Assembly: GCF_012933385.1 (NCBI RefSeq)
Contig: NZ_JABBPN010000006.1
Span: forward strand, 1 to 64,000
Direction: 5' to 3'
Length of the DNA stretch: 64,000 nucleotides
Origin: Paenibacillus lemnae
GTDB taxonomy: Bacteria; Bacillota; Bacilli; Paenibacillales; Paenibacillaceae
The position numbers and the translations under genes are program-made. Below the pieces are notes generated by a model. The model was not told where the DNA came from and made no database searches. It worked only from the letters and a program-made list of their open reading frames with translations. The first letter of the stretch is position 1, and each line of letters begins with the position of its first letter. Shown here piece after piece: positions 32,803-41,472 of the stretch.

Positions 32803-33669
32803 TTGAATCTCATGGACAAAAAGTTTGACGATAACGGGCGTTACCCATATCACCTGGTTTATCAGGATACGAAATCACCGCAGCGCGAGCTGCCGGATCA
32901 TGTCCATAACTGGTTCGAGCTGGTTTATGTACATCATGGACAGGGAGTGTTCTTTATTAATCAGACCTTCTATGACATGAATGAAGGCAGCCTGTTTTTG
33001 ATTCCTGGAGACACGATACACCGGGCTTTTCCTGATGCAGATGCGCCAGTTACTTCATCCGCCATATTTTTCAACGCATCCTGGATACGTCAAGGCGAGC
33101 AGGAGTCCGACTTTTCTGTGCTGCGCTGCTTTGAACTTGCTGCACGAAACAACCGGTACCGGCTGTCCCTCTCAAATGAAGCCCGAGTTTTGATTGTCAA
33201 GCATCTTCAATTCATGCATGAAGAACAGCTGCAGCAGAAACCTGGATACCGTCAGGCGACTTTTCTGCATCTGCAGCAATTTCTGCTCTTCATGACGCGT
33301 CATATGCTGGATCAGAACAAGGATCAGGTACCGACCTCTGCCTCCCAGCCGCTTTGGATGAAAGAATCCTTACAGTATATCGACCGAAATCTTTCAGCTG
33401 ACTTGAGACTTGCCTCATTATGCAAAAAAGCTTCAGTAACACCCTCCCATTTCTCCCGGGTATTCCGCCAGCTGACCGGTATGACTCTAACCGATTACGT
33501 GGTTGCCAAAAGAGTCGTTTATGCCAAGGAACTGCTGATCCGTACAGATGACACCAGTCATGACATTGCCGTGCAGTGCGGGTTTGAGAGCAGCTCTTAT
33601 TTCTTTAAAGTGTTTAAGAAACTGACAGGCGTTACTCCTCTTCATTACCGAAAAACAAACCGGTTTTAA
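32803..33669 (+). CDS. AraC-family regulator of the fucose-type operon
   Basis: This 288-residue protein has an N-terminal cupin (HVHNWFELVYVHHGQGVFFI, then GSLFLIPGDTIHRAFP) for ligand binding. The C-terminal AraC domain has LRLASLCKKASVTPSHFSRV and TSHDIAVQCGFESSSYFFKV as its two helix-turn-helix units. It is divergent from the lactonase-reductase-dehydrogenase operon and probably senses its sugar. TTG 32803, 4 bases after GGGGTGAGAA, is preferred; ATG 32812 is the alternative. The ORF extends in frame to 32779 but without a ribosome binding site. Confidence 0.87.
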   Translation: MNLMDKKFDDNGRYPYHLVYQDTKSPQRELPDHVHNWFELVYVHHGQGVFFINQTFYDMNEGSLFLIPGDTIHRAFPDADAPVTSSAIFFNASWIRQGEQESDFSVLRCFELAARNNRYRLSLSNEARVLIVKHLQFMHEEQLQQKPGYRQATFLHLQQFLLFMTRHMLDQNKDQVPTSASQPLWMKESLQYIDRNLSADLRLASLCKKASVTPSHFSRVFRQLTGMTLTDYVVAKRVVYAKELLIRTDDTSHDIAVQCGFESSSYFFKVFKKLTGVTPLHYRKTNRF

Positions 33670-33674
33670 ACAGG

Positions 33675-33719
33675 AAACAGCCCGTCAGAATCTTCTACAC
33701 ATGATCCTGCGGACTGTTT
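33675..33719 (+). terminator. probable terminator of the AraC gene
   Basis: AAACAG-CCG-CAG (33675 on) pairs imperfectly with CCTGCGGACTGTTT (33706-33719). It also lies at the 3' end of the convergent GH95 gene. Confidence 0.4.
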
Positions 33720-33767
33720 GTTTAAGCTGTTATCAGTGGTCAGCTTGTTAAGATAGCTCTAGTAGTA

Positions 33768-36170
33768 TTAAACAGAGGTTACTTTCCCTGTTGAAAATGT
33801 CAGTGTGTATGTTCGGCCTGGGGCTGCTTCGAATGAAATACGGTCATCTCCTCCAGCCGCAGCAATCTTCTGCTCCTGTCCATTGGAATGGATCGAATCT
33901 ACTATGGAGGCCGCTTTGGTTCGAATGACACTCAAACCTCCCCGGTCTGATGTGATCTCGGCTTTCAGAATTTGTCCGTCCTTCCATTCAAGATCTACCG
34001 TATATCCTCCTCTCGCCCGCAGTCCCTTCACTGACCCCTCGGTCCATGAAGATGGCAGAGCAGGCAGCAGCCGGATGACTCCATTGTGTGACTGCATAAG
34101 CATCTCAGCAACACCGGCAGTAAAGCCGAAATTGCCGTCAATTTGGAACGGCGGATGTGCTCCGAACAAATTCGGGTAGATTCCACCGCCCGTGACAGAA
34201 GTTCCTTCTTCCCTGACTACATGCAGGACATTATCAATGAGCCCCAGCGTATGATCGCCGTCACCCAGACGTGCCCACAGATTGATTTTCCAAGCCAGAC
34301 TCCAGCCTGTTCCAATATCACTGCGCCGCTCCAGAGATGTCTTGACCGCTTCAATCAGTTCAGGCGTTTCTTCTACCGTGAGCTGACTCCCCGGATACAC
34401 GCCAAATAGATGAGACACATGACGATGATGAATATCTTCATCCTCGAAATCATAATGCCATTCCTGAAGCTGACCGTGTTTCCCGATCTGGTAAGGCATC
34501 AAACGTTCTAATGCAGACGCAATCTCATTCGTAAAGTCATCCTGAATGTCCAGCACGTCTGACGCTTGCAAACAGTGAGTGAACAGATCATGGATCAGAG
34601 CCAAATCCATAGCTGCACCTTTGCTTGTACCGTGCAGCTTACCATCTTCTGTCCTGAATTTATGCTCCGGTGAAGATGAAGGTGAGGTAACCAGATGTCC
34701 ATCCGCTTCTTCTTGCAGCCAGTCCAGACAGAAAAGCGCAGCATCTTTCATTACTGGAAATGCCTGATCTCTAAGATAATGCAGGTCTCCCCCAAATTCA
34801 TAATGCTCCCATAAATGTTGGCTCAGCCAAGGTCCCGCCATATACCAGCTGGCCCATACCGGGTCTCCGTGACCGTATGCACCAACCGGTGCAGACTGGC
34901 ACCACACATCACTGTTATGATGGGCTACCCATCCTCTTGCCCCGTAATTGATATCCGCTGTGCGCCGGCCCAATTCCGCAAGATGCTGAACAAAACTCAG
35001 CAGCGGCTCATGACATTCAGACAAGTTGCAGGTTTCGGCCAGCCAATAATTCATTTCTGCATTAATATTCAGCGTATAGTTGCTGCTCCAAGGCGGTCTC
35101 ATTTTATCATTCCAGATTCCCTGCAGATTGGCAGCCTGCGTACCTGGTCTGGAACTTGAAATCAGGAGATACCGGCCGTATTGAAATAACAGCTCAATGG
35201 ATCGTTTGTCCTGGGAACGATAAGACGAGATTCTTTCATCGGTTGAGAGATTTGCCGGAATATCCAGAGAATCAGGACCGAGATCTAGTTCAACCCGGTT
35301 AAATAAAGACTGATAATCTTTGATGTGTTCCTCATACAGCTCTGTGTAACCCTTATCCAAGGCTTCCTTCAACCACTGTTCAGAGCGTGCCTCAGCCTGG
35401 ATCGAGCTGTCTTCCGGTTTGGTCTTGTAATCCTCAAAGTTTGTCGAGGTACTCAGGTACAGAGTCAGACTTTGGGCAGATTGAACATGAAGGCCGTCAT
35501 GGTCGGCATAATGGGTACCTCCCTCTACCTTCCAAGCGATCCGGACATCAAAATCCAGTCCGGATTCCCCATACTTAATCGGCTGACCGTTACTATAGTA
35601 GCTCGGATCCACATGTTCAGGTGCCCTGCCTTGAAGAATGAACCGGTCGGAAGTATTGCCGGTCTTATGCCGCAGCGGACTCCAAAGCCTTGCCGTAAGA
35701 TTTAATTGATCAGGCTCACTCGCTTCCAGCTTCATCACCAGAACTTGTGCAGGTTGAGAAATAAAAGCAGTACGCTTATATTGTGTGGTGCCAATGGTAT
35801 AAGAAGTGTGCACCGCAGCTTCTGAGATATCCAGTTTTCGCTCATAGCGGGAGGCCGAGTTTCCGTGATCATGCTGGATATGTAAAGACCCCAGGGGAAG
35901 GTAAGACTGCGTGTAAGGGCCCATCAGCTCCCGGCTTTTTTGATCTGCTTCAGCGTATTGATCCTGATTGATCAATTGACGAAGATCCTGAAGCGCCTGC
36001 CTGGCTTGTTTATTACTATGGTCCTTAGGTGTTCCAGACCATAAAGTATCATCGTTAAGGTGCAGAACCTCCTGCTCGACCCCTCCCATGACAATGGCTC
36101 CAATCCTGCCATTGCCTAATGGCAGTCCTTCCGTCCACCTTGAAGCGGGATGATGGTATTTTAAATGCAT
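33768..36170 (-). CDS. GH95 family alpha-L-fucosidase
   Basis: The 800-residue glycoside hydrolase of family 95 opens with [20 protein letters not shown] and [11 protein letters not shown] (substrate-side beta-sandwich). The catalytic (alpha/alpha)6 barrel contains [18 protein letters not shown] and [12 protein letters not shown], whose Glu (about residue 500) aligns with the general acid of family members. [20 protein letters not shown] and [10 protein letters not shown] are typical near the end. It has no signal peptide, so it acts inside the cell on imported fucosides. AGGAGG precedes ATG 36170. The left half of a CcpA-type site (ATGAAAACG, minus strand, near 36250) lies upstream, a weak hint of catabolite control. 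Confidence 0.92.
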   Translation of the reverse strand: MHLKYHHPASRWTEGLPLGNGRIGAIVMGGVEQEVLHLNDDTLWSGTPKDHSNKQARQALQDLRQLINQDQYAEADQKSRELMGPYTQSYLPLGSLHIQHDHGNSASRYERKLDISEAAVHTSYTIGTTQYKRTAFISQPAQVLVMKLEASEPDQLNLTARLWSPLRHKTGNTSDRFILQGRAPEHVDPSYYSNGQPIKYGESGLDFDVRIAWKVEGGTHYADHDGLHVQSAQSLTLYLSTSTNFEDYKTKPEDSSIQAEARSEQWLKEALDKGYTELYEEHIKDYQSLFNRVELDLGPDSLDIPANLSTDERISSYRSQDKRSIELLFQYGRYLLISSSRPGTQAANLQGIWNDKMRPPWSSNYTLNINAEMNYWLAETCNLSECHEPLLSFVQHLAELGRRTADINYGARGWVAHHNSDVWCQSAPVGAYGHGDPVWASWYMAGPWLSQHLWEHYEFGGDLHYLRDQAFPVMKDAALFCLDWLQEEADGHLVTSPSSSPEHKFRTEDGKLHGTSKGAAMDLALIHDLFTHCLQASDVLDIQDDFTNEIASALERLMPYQIGKHGQLQEWHYDFEDEDIHHRHVSHLFGVYPGSQLTVEETPELIEAVKTSLERRSDIGTGWSLAWKINLWARLGDGDHTLGLIDNVLHVVREEGTSVTGGGIYPNLFGAHPPFQIDGNFGFTAGVAEMLMQSHNGVIRLLPALPSSWTEGSVKGLRARGGYTVDLEWKDGQILKAEITSDRGGLSVIRTKAASIVDSIHSNGQEQKIAAAGGDDRISFEAAPGRTYTLTFSTGKVTSV

Positions 36171-36263
36171 ACGCTACCTCCTATAAACGTTGTATTAGTT
36201 CCATACTAACAACAAAACGCCGTATGAATACGCTCTAATCAAGCGTTTTCATGCTCTGTGTTG

Positions 36264-37073
36264 TTATTCCTTCTTTAGTGATTTATACGACCGGGGGCTC
36301 ACACCAAACTGTTTGCGGAATAAAGCGGCAAAATGATTATAATTGTTAAATCCGACATCTTGAGCGGCTTCAGCAGCCGTCCGGTCCATATGCTCCATCA
36401 TACTGGCAGCCTGTGTGATTCGCATGCGGTTCACATATTCAATGATACCTTCACCCGTTTCCTGCTTAAACAAATGAGAGAATCGGGATACAGAGAGACG
36501 AGCAGCGGCAGCAAGATCCTTCACCCGGATTTGATTATGCATAGACTGAGATAAAGTTTGCAGCGTCTCTACAATCCGGGGATCACGTTTATTCCGGAAC
36601 TGCCGGGCAAGCAGAAGAATCATTTCACGGATCGAATTTTCGCAGAAAGAATACCAGTAATCCGAGCGTTCTCCAGCGTGGTAGAACACATGATCATATG
36701 CGGACAAGACCCGCTGCCTGGCATACCCCTCAGGGATTCCAGCTGCCAAAACCTCTTCCTGTGGTAGATATCCAATCTCCTGTAGGCTGCGAAAGTGAAT
36801 CCACAGGAATTCCCACTCCTGCTCTCCTTTAACTGTGCCGTATTCATGTGGAATGTATTCCCGCAGCAGGCATAGTTCATGTGCTCTTGTCGTCTTTCTG
36901 CCGCCCGGTGTAAGAAAATATCCTTGTCCACGCAGCGTATAGACCAGCAGCAGATCCCCACGCCCCTGAGGTCTACGCACTCCATAGGAGTGATCGGCAG
37001 TAATATGACCACAAATAATCTCTCCAATATCAGCGGCTTCGTAAGGAACAATCGGCAAGCGGGTATCCATCAT
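36264..37073 (-). CDS. AraC-family regulator upstream of GH95
   Basis: This 269-residue protein has an N-terminal cupin-like half (GDLLLVYTLRGQGYFLTPGG and a HEYG block), then a C-terminal AraC domain with VKDLAAAARLSVSRFSHLFK and AAEAAQDVGFNNYNHFAALF. It ends 93 bases before the GH95 start on the same strand and is divergent to the PhyH gene, so it may control both. The ligand is not deducible. Confidence 0.87.
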   Translation of the reverse strand: MMDTRLPIVPYEAADIGEIICGHITADHSYGVRRPQGRGDLLLVYTLRGQGYFLTPGGRKTTRAHELCLLREYIPHEYGTVKGEQEWEFLWIHFRSLQEIGYLPQEEVLAAGIPEGYARQRVLSAYDHVFYHAGERSDYWYSFCENSIREMILLLARQFRNKRDPRIVETLQTLSQSMHNQIRVKDLAAAARLSVSRFSHLFKQETGEGIIEYVNRMRITQAASMMEHMDRTAAEAAQDVGFNNYNHFAALFRKQFGVSPRSYKSLKKE

Positions 37074-37195
37074 CAGCCTCCTGATTTATTAAGAATAGCA
37101 GAATCCATACAGTTTTCAGCTGAAATACTGCTTCTCCTTCATTATGAATACAGGTAAGATGTTGTCAATCTTATTATTTATTATAAAGGAGCTGT

Positions 37196-38011
37196 ATGAA
37201 AGTGGAGAAATATATAAACAGACTGACACAAGAGCAGCTGGACCATTTTCAGACCGAAGGTTATCTCATCGTCAAAGGATTATTTACAGAGGAGCATTTG
37301 CTGGAAATCGATCATACCTTTGACGAAATGAGCAGTCAATTCATACCTGGCTATTATGAGCCTGAATTGTCTGCAGGCACAGAGGATCCGCTTAAACGAT
37401 ATCCTCGGGTCATGCATCCGCACAGATTTAATGAAACAGCCAAAAGATATATGCTGCATGAGCCGGTACTGGAAGTCCTGGAACAGCTCTATGGGGAAGA
37501 GGCGCTGGCGGCTCAAAGTATGTTCTACTACAAGCCTCCTGGCTCACGCGGCCAGGCTCTGCATCAGGACAACTTTTATTTACAGGTCGAACCCGGCAAC
37601 TGCATTGCTGCCTGGACAGCCATCGATCCCGCTACACTGGAGAACGGCGGCCTGCTCATTGTTCCGAAAACTAGTGAACATGAGATCGAATGTCCGGAGC
37701 TGGCAGATGAAAGTGAATCGTTCACGACTCATTTCGTTAAGCCTCCCAAACATTCAAGTCCTATTCCTGCAATTATGGATCGGGGAGATGTGTTATTCTT
37801 TAACGGCAACCTGATCCATGGTTCCTACCGCAACAAAACCAAGGATCAGTTCCGTCGAGCCTTTATCTGCCATTACGCAAACGCTTCAGCCCTTCGCATC
37901 AACGAACATTACCGGCCACTGTACCGTGCTGACGGAACAGCAGTGGACCTCGATATTAACCCTGATGGCGGACCATGCGGTGTAGAATTTCAACCCCTGT
38001 ATCCACATTGA
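37196..38011 (+). CDS. phytanoyl-CoA dioxygenase (PhyH) family protein
   Basis: This is a 271-residue Fe(II)/2-oxoglutarate oxygenase. The iron triad is visible: HxD in ALHQDNFYLQ (about 122-124) and the distal His in GNLIHGSYRNK (about 206), with Arg in QFRRAFICHY for 2-oxoglutarate. The opening FQTEGYLIVKGLFTEEH is typical of the family. AAAGGAG precedes ATG 37196. In Paenibacillus such genes are often next to sugar-utilisation regulators; here it is divergent from an AraC gene. The substrate is unknown. Confidence 0.85.
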   Translation: MKVEKYINRLTQEQLDHFQTEGYLIVKGLFTEEHLLEIDHTFDEMSSQFIPGYYEPELSAGTEDPLKRYPRVMHPHRFNETAKRYMLHEPVLEVLEQLYGEEALAAQSMFYYKPPGSRGQALHQDNFYLQVEPGNCIAAWTAIDPATLENGGLLIVPKTSEHEIECPELADESESFTTHFVKPPKHSSPIPAIMDRGDVLFFNGNLIHGSYRNKTKDQFRRAFICHYANASALRINEHYRPLYRADGTAVDLDINPDGGPCGVEFQPLYPH

Positions 38012-38042
38012 GGTTTCATCAGAGATCCAGATAAATAAAACG

Positions 38043-38096
38043 CACGATGCGGGAAAGTCTGTAACTATAAAGCTAGGAAATCTTCCCGTATCGTGT
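38043..38096 (+). terminator. hairpin after the PhyH gene
   Basis: CACGATGCGGGAA pairs with TTCCCGTATCGTG (38083-38095) with one G-U. No strong T-run follows, so termination is uncertain. Confidence 0.4.
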
Positions 38097-38135
38097 GAAT
38101 CCTCTATTCTTATCAGGGCATGAATCCAGCCTGAA

Positions 38136-39203
38136 TTATCCGATGACCTTCACCACATGTCCATCCTGATCTTTGATCTTGGTCTCGATAATGTGTATCG
38201 AAAGGTTTGGAATCGAGGTCAAAATAATTTGACCCTTCTTAGGCTCAAGTTTGCCGCTGATCTCTTCCACAGCACTTTGGTCTAATGAGATGGTGACTTT
38301 GCCATTCTCCTCAGACCAGCCAGATGTGTCACCAGCCCGGAACTGAACAGTAAGCTCCCTGCCTGCGAATGTTAACTCCCGGTGTTTGGGAATTCGGCCG
38401 GTTAATAGCTTGCCAGCCGCGGCTGCCTGCTTCGCTCCTAAAGTTAATATCGCTGGTGTTCTCCGAAAAAGGCTCTTCTTCCCTGGCTCCCATCCTAATT
38501 GATCTACAAAGAGAAATCCGGTACTGGATCCGTCATTTTCCATGCCATCCTGGACTTTCTCCTGCACTTCAGGTATATGCATGACAGACTCCCGTTCTAA
38601 ATCAGTAATGAAGCACGGAATGTATTTAACAGCTGATTCGAGTACACCGATTGTGTTCCAAACTTGCATAGCTTCAAGTTCATCTGCTGTAATACCCAGC
38701 ATCTGTATAAACTCCATACGCCCGTTTGGTGTTTCTCGTAGTGAAAGAGCGGGGTCCTGAATAAAAGCTAATGCTGTCAGTTCAGTTTCAGCCTGGAGAC
38801 AGATAGGACCATTCGCATCCAGATAATCTCCAGGACGGAACACATTACCGCTGTTAAATACATATCTGCCCATGTTCTGAAGCAGGTTAAGTGCCCATGC
38901 CGGCGGCTCCTCTTCACCTGACTGCCTCATTAGCCTGAACGTGAGCTCAAAACCGTATCCGCTGATATCCGGGTCTTCCGATTCCTTCTCATACAGTTCT
39001 GTAAACCCGTAGGTCACAAAATGCCAATGAGGCAGAGGTTCATTTACTGCATATGCACTGATCCCTTTCAGTGGATCGTGACCGCCGAGTTCATACGGAA
39101 TCAACGTGCCATAGTGTTTGGGTTCAAAATCTCCATATAATGTTGATAATGACTGATCAATCGCATCCCAGCCGTAAGCCTGTTCTTCTTCCTCATTCTT
39201 CAA
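38136..39203 (-). CDS. suppressor-of-fused (SUFU) domain protein
   Basis: The 355-residue protein's N-terminal 200 residues are a SUFU domain: GWDAIDQSLSTLYGDFEPKH, the conserved LPHWHFVTYGFTELY and ISGYGFELTFRL. In bacteria this domain is common in immunity and toxin-associated proteins, but no toxin gene is next to it, so the role stays open. The C-terminal 130 residues look like a second small domain (GRELTVQFRAGDTSGWSEEN). The start is TTG 39203 with GGAGGTG 7 bases upstream. Confidence 0.85.
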   Translation of the reverse strand: MKNEEEEQAYGWDAIDQSLSTLYGDFEPKHYGTLIPYELGGHDPLKGISAYAVNEPLPHWHFVTYGFTELYEKESEDPDISGYGFELTFRLMRQSGEEEPPAWALNLLQNMGRYVFNSGNVFRPGDYLDANGPICLQAETELTALAFIQDPALSLRETPNGRMEFIQMLGITADELEAMQVWNTIGVLESAVKYIPCFITDLERESVMHIPEVQEKVQDGMENDGSSTGFLFVDQLGWEPGKKSLFRRTPAILTLGAKQAAAAGKLLTGRIPKHRELTFAGRELTVQFRAGDTSGWSEENGKVTISLDQSAVEEISGKLEPKKGQIILTSIPNLSIHIIETKIKDQDGHVVKVIG

Positions 39204-39271
39204 GAGTCAACACCTCCAGGAATGATCATAACCTGTTGGTGGAATCAGAACAAATATCCGGGCCAGTACAA

Positions 39272-40075
39272 TCAGCGGGTTAGTTTGTTTTCCGCAGCAG
39301 CAATCAGGCGCTGTATTTCCTTTTCCCACCCTAGTATTTTCTGATGTGAAGCATTCATTTTCTTTAACTCAGTCAGCAGCAGATTCAGCTCAGCTGCAGC
39401 CGTAATCGCATTCCCAGTCTTTACAGCACTCTTGTAACGTTTGTCGGCTGCAGATTTACGCTTATTCATGTCTGCAATGCTTTTGTTTTCCGCTGTAATT
39501 AGTTTTTTGACTGCACTTACCGGGATGAGTGCATCCTTGACAACCTTATCTTTTGCCGCTTTCTGTTTCTTCGCAGCAGACAATGCATCATATTTCTTCT
39601 TGATATCCAGCCGGGCTGCTGCTGCCTCCTCCTTAATTCTATTGCGCTTCAGGTCGTACATCAGCGCACTCTTAGTGTTCTTAGCTTTACGTGCGGCCGC
39701 AGCCTGCTTACCCAGCTCGGTATACTCGGCAAGCAGCGGCGCATGCTGCTGTTTCGTCTTATCATATGAAGCCTGCAGTTGATCCACTTTGCTCTTATCG
39801 ATCCCCTTGATCGATGCATTCAGTCGGCTCAACCTGTTATTATTCAACTTTCTAAGCTGAGTAATCTCCTGCTTGATCACCTTGTTGGATAACTCTACAG
39901 CTTCAAAGCTATCGTAGAGCAGCTCAACACTCTTCAATGCAGCATCCCAAGAGGAGCTGGCTGCTAGAGCCGGAGACCCCATTCCTGTAATCCCTAAGCC
40001 TAGAACTAAACAAATTAAAGATGTCATCCATAAATGCTTCAAACCCTGCGCACGCGACGTGTTCATCCTCATCAT
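39272..40075 (-). CDS. secreted coiled-coil protein
   Basis: The 267-residue protein has a signal peptide (HLWMTSLICLVLGLGITGMG) ending at PALAAS, a type I cleavage site. The mature protein is almost entirely helical and very rich in Lys and Ala, with repeated heptads such as KQAAAARKAKNTKSALMYDL and DLKRNRIKEEAAAARLDIKK. No enzymatic motif is visible; a cell-wall or matrix-associated rod is plausible. AAGGAG precedes ATG 40075. It is transcribed separately from the nitrite operon upstream, which ends in a terminator. Confidence 0.75.
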   Translation of the reverse strand: MMRMNTSRAQGLKHLWMTSLICLVLGLGITGMGSPALAASSSWDAALKSVELLYDSFEAVELSNKVIKQEITQLRKLNNNRLSRLNASIKGIDKSKVDQLQASYDKTKQQHAPLLAEYTELGKQAAAARKAKNTKSALMYDLKRNRIKEEAAAARLDIKKKYDALSAAKKQKAAKDKVVKDALIPVSAVKKLITAENKSIADMNKRKSAADKRYKSAVKTGNAITAAAELNLLLTELKKMNASHQKILGWEKEIQRLIAAAENKLTR

Positions 40076-40105
40076 AACCCTCTCCTTATTTCAAATGGTA
40101 TAAAC

Positions 40106-40161
40106 GCAAAAAAAGCACCTCTGCCAAACAAGCTGACTACAGCTCGTTCAGCGAGGTGCTT
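40106..40161 (-). terminator. terminator of the nirB-nirD-cobA operon
   Basis: On the minus strand AAGCACCTC and GAGGTGCTT close a long hairpin (40113-40161) with an inner stem CGAGCTG/CAGCTTG, then seven T. No hexaloop pair is present, so this is a plain terminator and not an ANTAR leader. Confidence 0.85.
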
Positions 40162-40280
40162 CTCCCGCTTCAAAATATTAAATACAATATAATCCATAAA
40201 ACAAATGATGTCAACAAAATAAAGAACATTTGTTCCCGGTAGATCGATTCATGAAATTCACCCATCTTTCACCCTAGCGT

Positions 40281-41078
40281 TCAACCCGTTCTTTCCTGGG
40301 CTGCGGCGGCTAATTGAAGGAGCTGCTCGCGAACCAGAACCACATCCCCAACTATGATGAGTGCCGGGTTTTGTACATGCAGTGCTGAGGCTATCTGATG
40401 AATGTTTCCCAGCGTGCCAGTAATGACTCTTTCTTCCGGGCAGGTTCCCTGTTCTACAATGGCAGCAGGAGTAGATTTCGGTCTGCCGCCATTAACTAAA
40501 GCGCGGCTGATTTCCGGCATATTGCTGACGCCCATATAGATCACCAAAGTATCGACAGACTGAGCAAGAAGATCCCATCTGACACCGGTGCTGTTCTCAG
40601 AACAGCAGGTCCCACTCACCAAAGCTACAGAGGTGCTGCAGCCCCGGTGTGTCAGCGGGATACCTGATGAGGATGCTGCCCCTGCTGCCGCAGTGACCCC
40701 CGGAATGATCTCATAAGGGATGCCTTTGGCCGCCATCTCCCCTGCTTCTTCACCGCCTCGGCCAAAGATAAAGGGATCGCCTCCCTTAAGGCGGACTACA
40801 TCCAAACCGGACAAGGCATACTCAGCCATCTGTTTCTGAATCTGTTCCTGAGGAACAGAATGCAGCCCGGGAGCTTTACCGCAATAGTGAAGTTGAGCTC
40901 CCTTCTTCGCATGCTGGAGCAGCTGTTCATTGACTAGCCGATCATACATAATGACATCTGCTCCCTGGATACATCGAAGCGCTTTAAGTGTAATTAATTC
41001 CGGATCGCCGGGACCGGCACCTACTATATGGACAGTCCCGGGACGGTTATGGGGTAACGTCCTTAACCCTTCCTTCAT
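40281..41078 (-). CDS. cobA: uroporphyrinogen-III C-methyltransferase
   Basis: This 265-residue SUMT enzyme transfers two methyl groups from S-adenosylmethionine to uroporphyrinogen III, making precorrin-2 for the siroheme of nitrite reductase. It has the motifs VGAGPGDPELITLKALR, VRLKGGDPFIFGRGGEEA, VIPGVTAAAGAASSSGIPLT-type loop (IIPGVTAAAGAASSSGIP) and VIYMGVSNM. It follows nirB and nirD in the operon, as nasF follows nasDE in B. subtilis. ATG 41078 is chosen over GTG 41087 because GAGTGAGG is then better spaced. Confidence 0.93.
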   Translation of the reverse strand: MKEGLRTLPHNRPGTVHIVGAGPGDPELITLKALRCIQGADVIMYDRLVNEQLLQHAKKGAQLHYCGKAPGLHSVPQEQIQKQMAEYALSGLDVVRLKGGDPFIFGRGGEEAGEMAAKGIPYEIIPGVTAAAGAASSSGIPLTHRGCSTSVALVSGTCCSENSTGVRWDLLAQSVDTLVIYMGVSNMPEISRALVNGGRPKSTPAAIVEQGTCPEERVITGTLGNIHQIASALHVQNPALIIVGDVVLVREQLLQLAAAAQERTG

Positions 41079-41119
41079 GCTCCTCACTCCCTCTATAAAG
41101 GTTTGGTCACCAGCTGCAA

Positions 41120-41458
41120 TCAGGAAGCAGCGCTGTCGCCTACATTTAACACGTCCAAGTAAACAGCTCCGCTTACGGGGTCGACTTCGACCGGGTAGGT
41201 TCTCACATGTCCATGATCCGGTGCTTGGACTGTACCGCTGTACAGTTCAATTTTCCAATCATGCAGGGGACAGTGAACATGGCTGCCGCAAACCATACCT
41301 TCCGACAGCTTGCCGCCTTTATGAGGACATTTATTCTCAACAGCAAAGATACTGCCATCCGATAAACGGAATAATGCAATCTCTACGCCATTCCATATAT
41401 AAGTCCGGGAGCCTTTGCGATCAATTTCGGATGCATAACCCACATGTATTCTAACCAT
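41120..41458 (-). CDS. nirD: nitrite reductase small subunit (Rieske type)
   Basis: The 112-residue protein has a Rieske [2Fe-2S] site: ENKCPHKGGKLSEG (Cys-x-His) and VHCPLHDWKIEL (Cys-x2-His). It works with NirB in reducing nitrite to ammonium in the cytoplasm. It starts 14 bases after the nirB stop with AGGAGGAG before ATG 41458. Confidence 0.93.
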   Translation of the reverse strand: MVRIHVGYASEIDRKGSRTYIWNGVEIALFRLSDGSIFAVENKCPHKGGKLSEGMVCGSHVHCPLHDWKIELYSGTVQAPDHGHVRTYPVEVDPVSGAVYLDVLNVGDSAAS

Positions 41459-41472
41459 TTCTTTTCTCCTCC

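Noticed and set aside
36239..36254. CcpA (cre) site upstream of the GH95 gene
   Set aside because: Only the left half matches the consensus; kept as a remark, not as a feature.
40106..40161. Possible fourth ANTAR leader
   Set aside because: There is a long terminator hairpin but no AnnGnn hexaloop pair before it, and it sits at the 3' end of the cobA operon.
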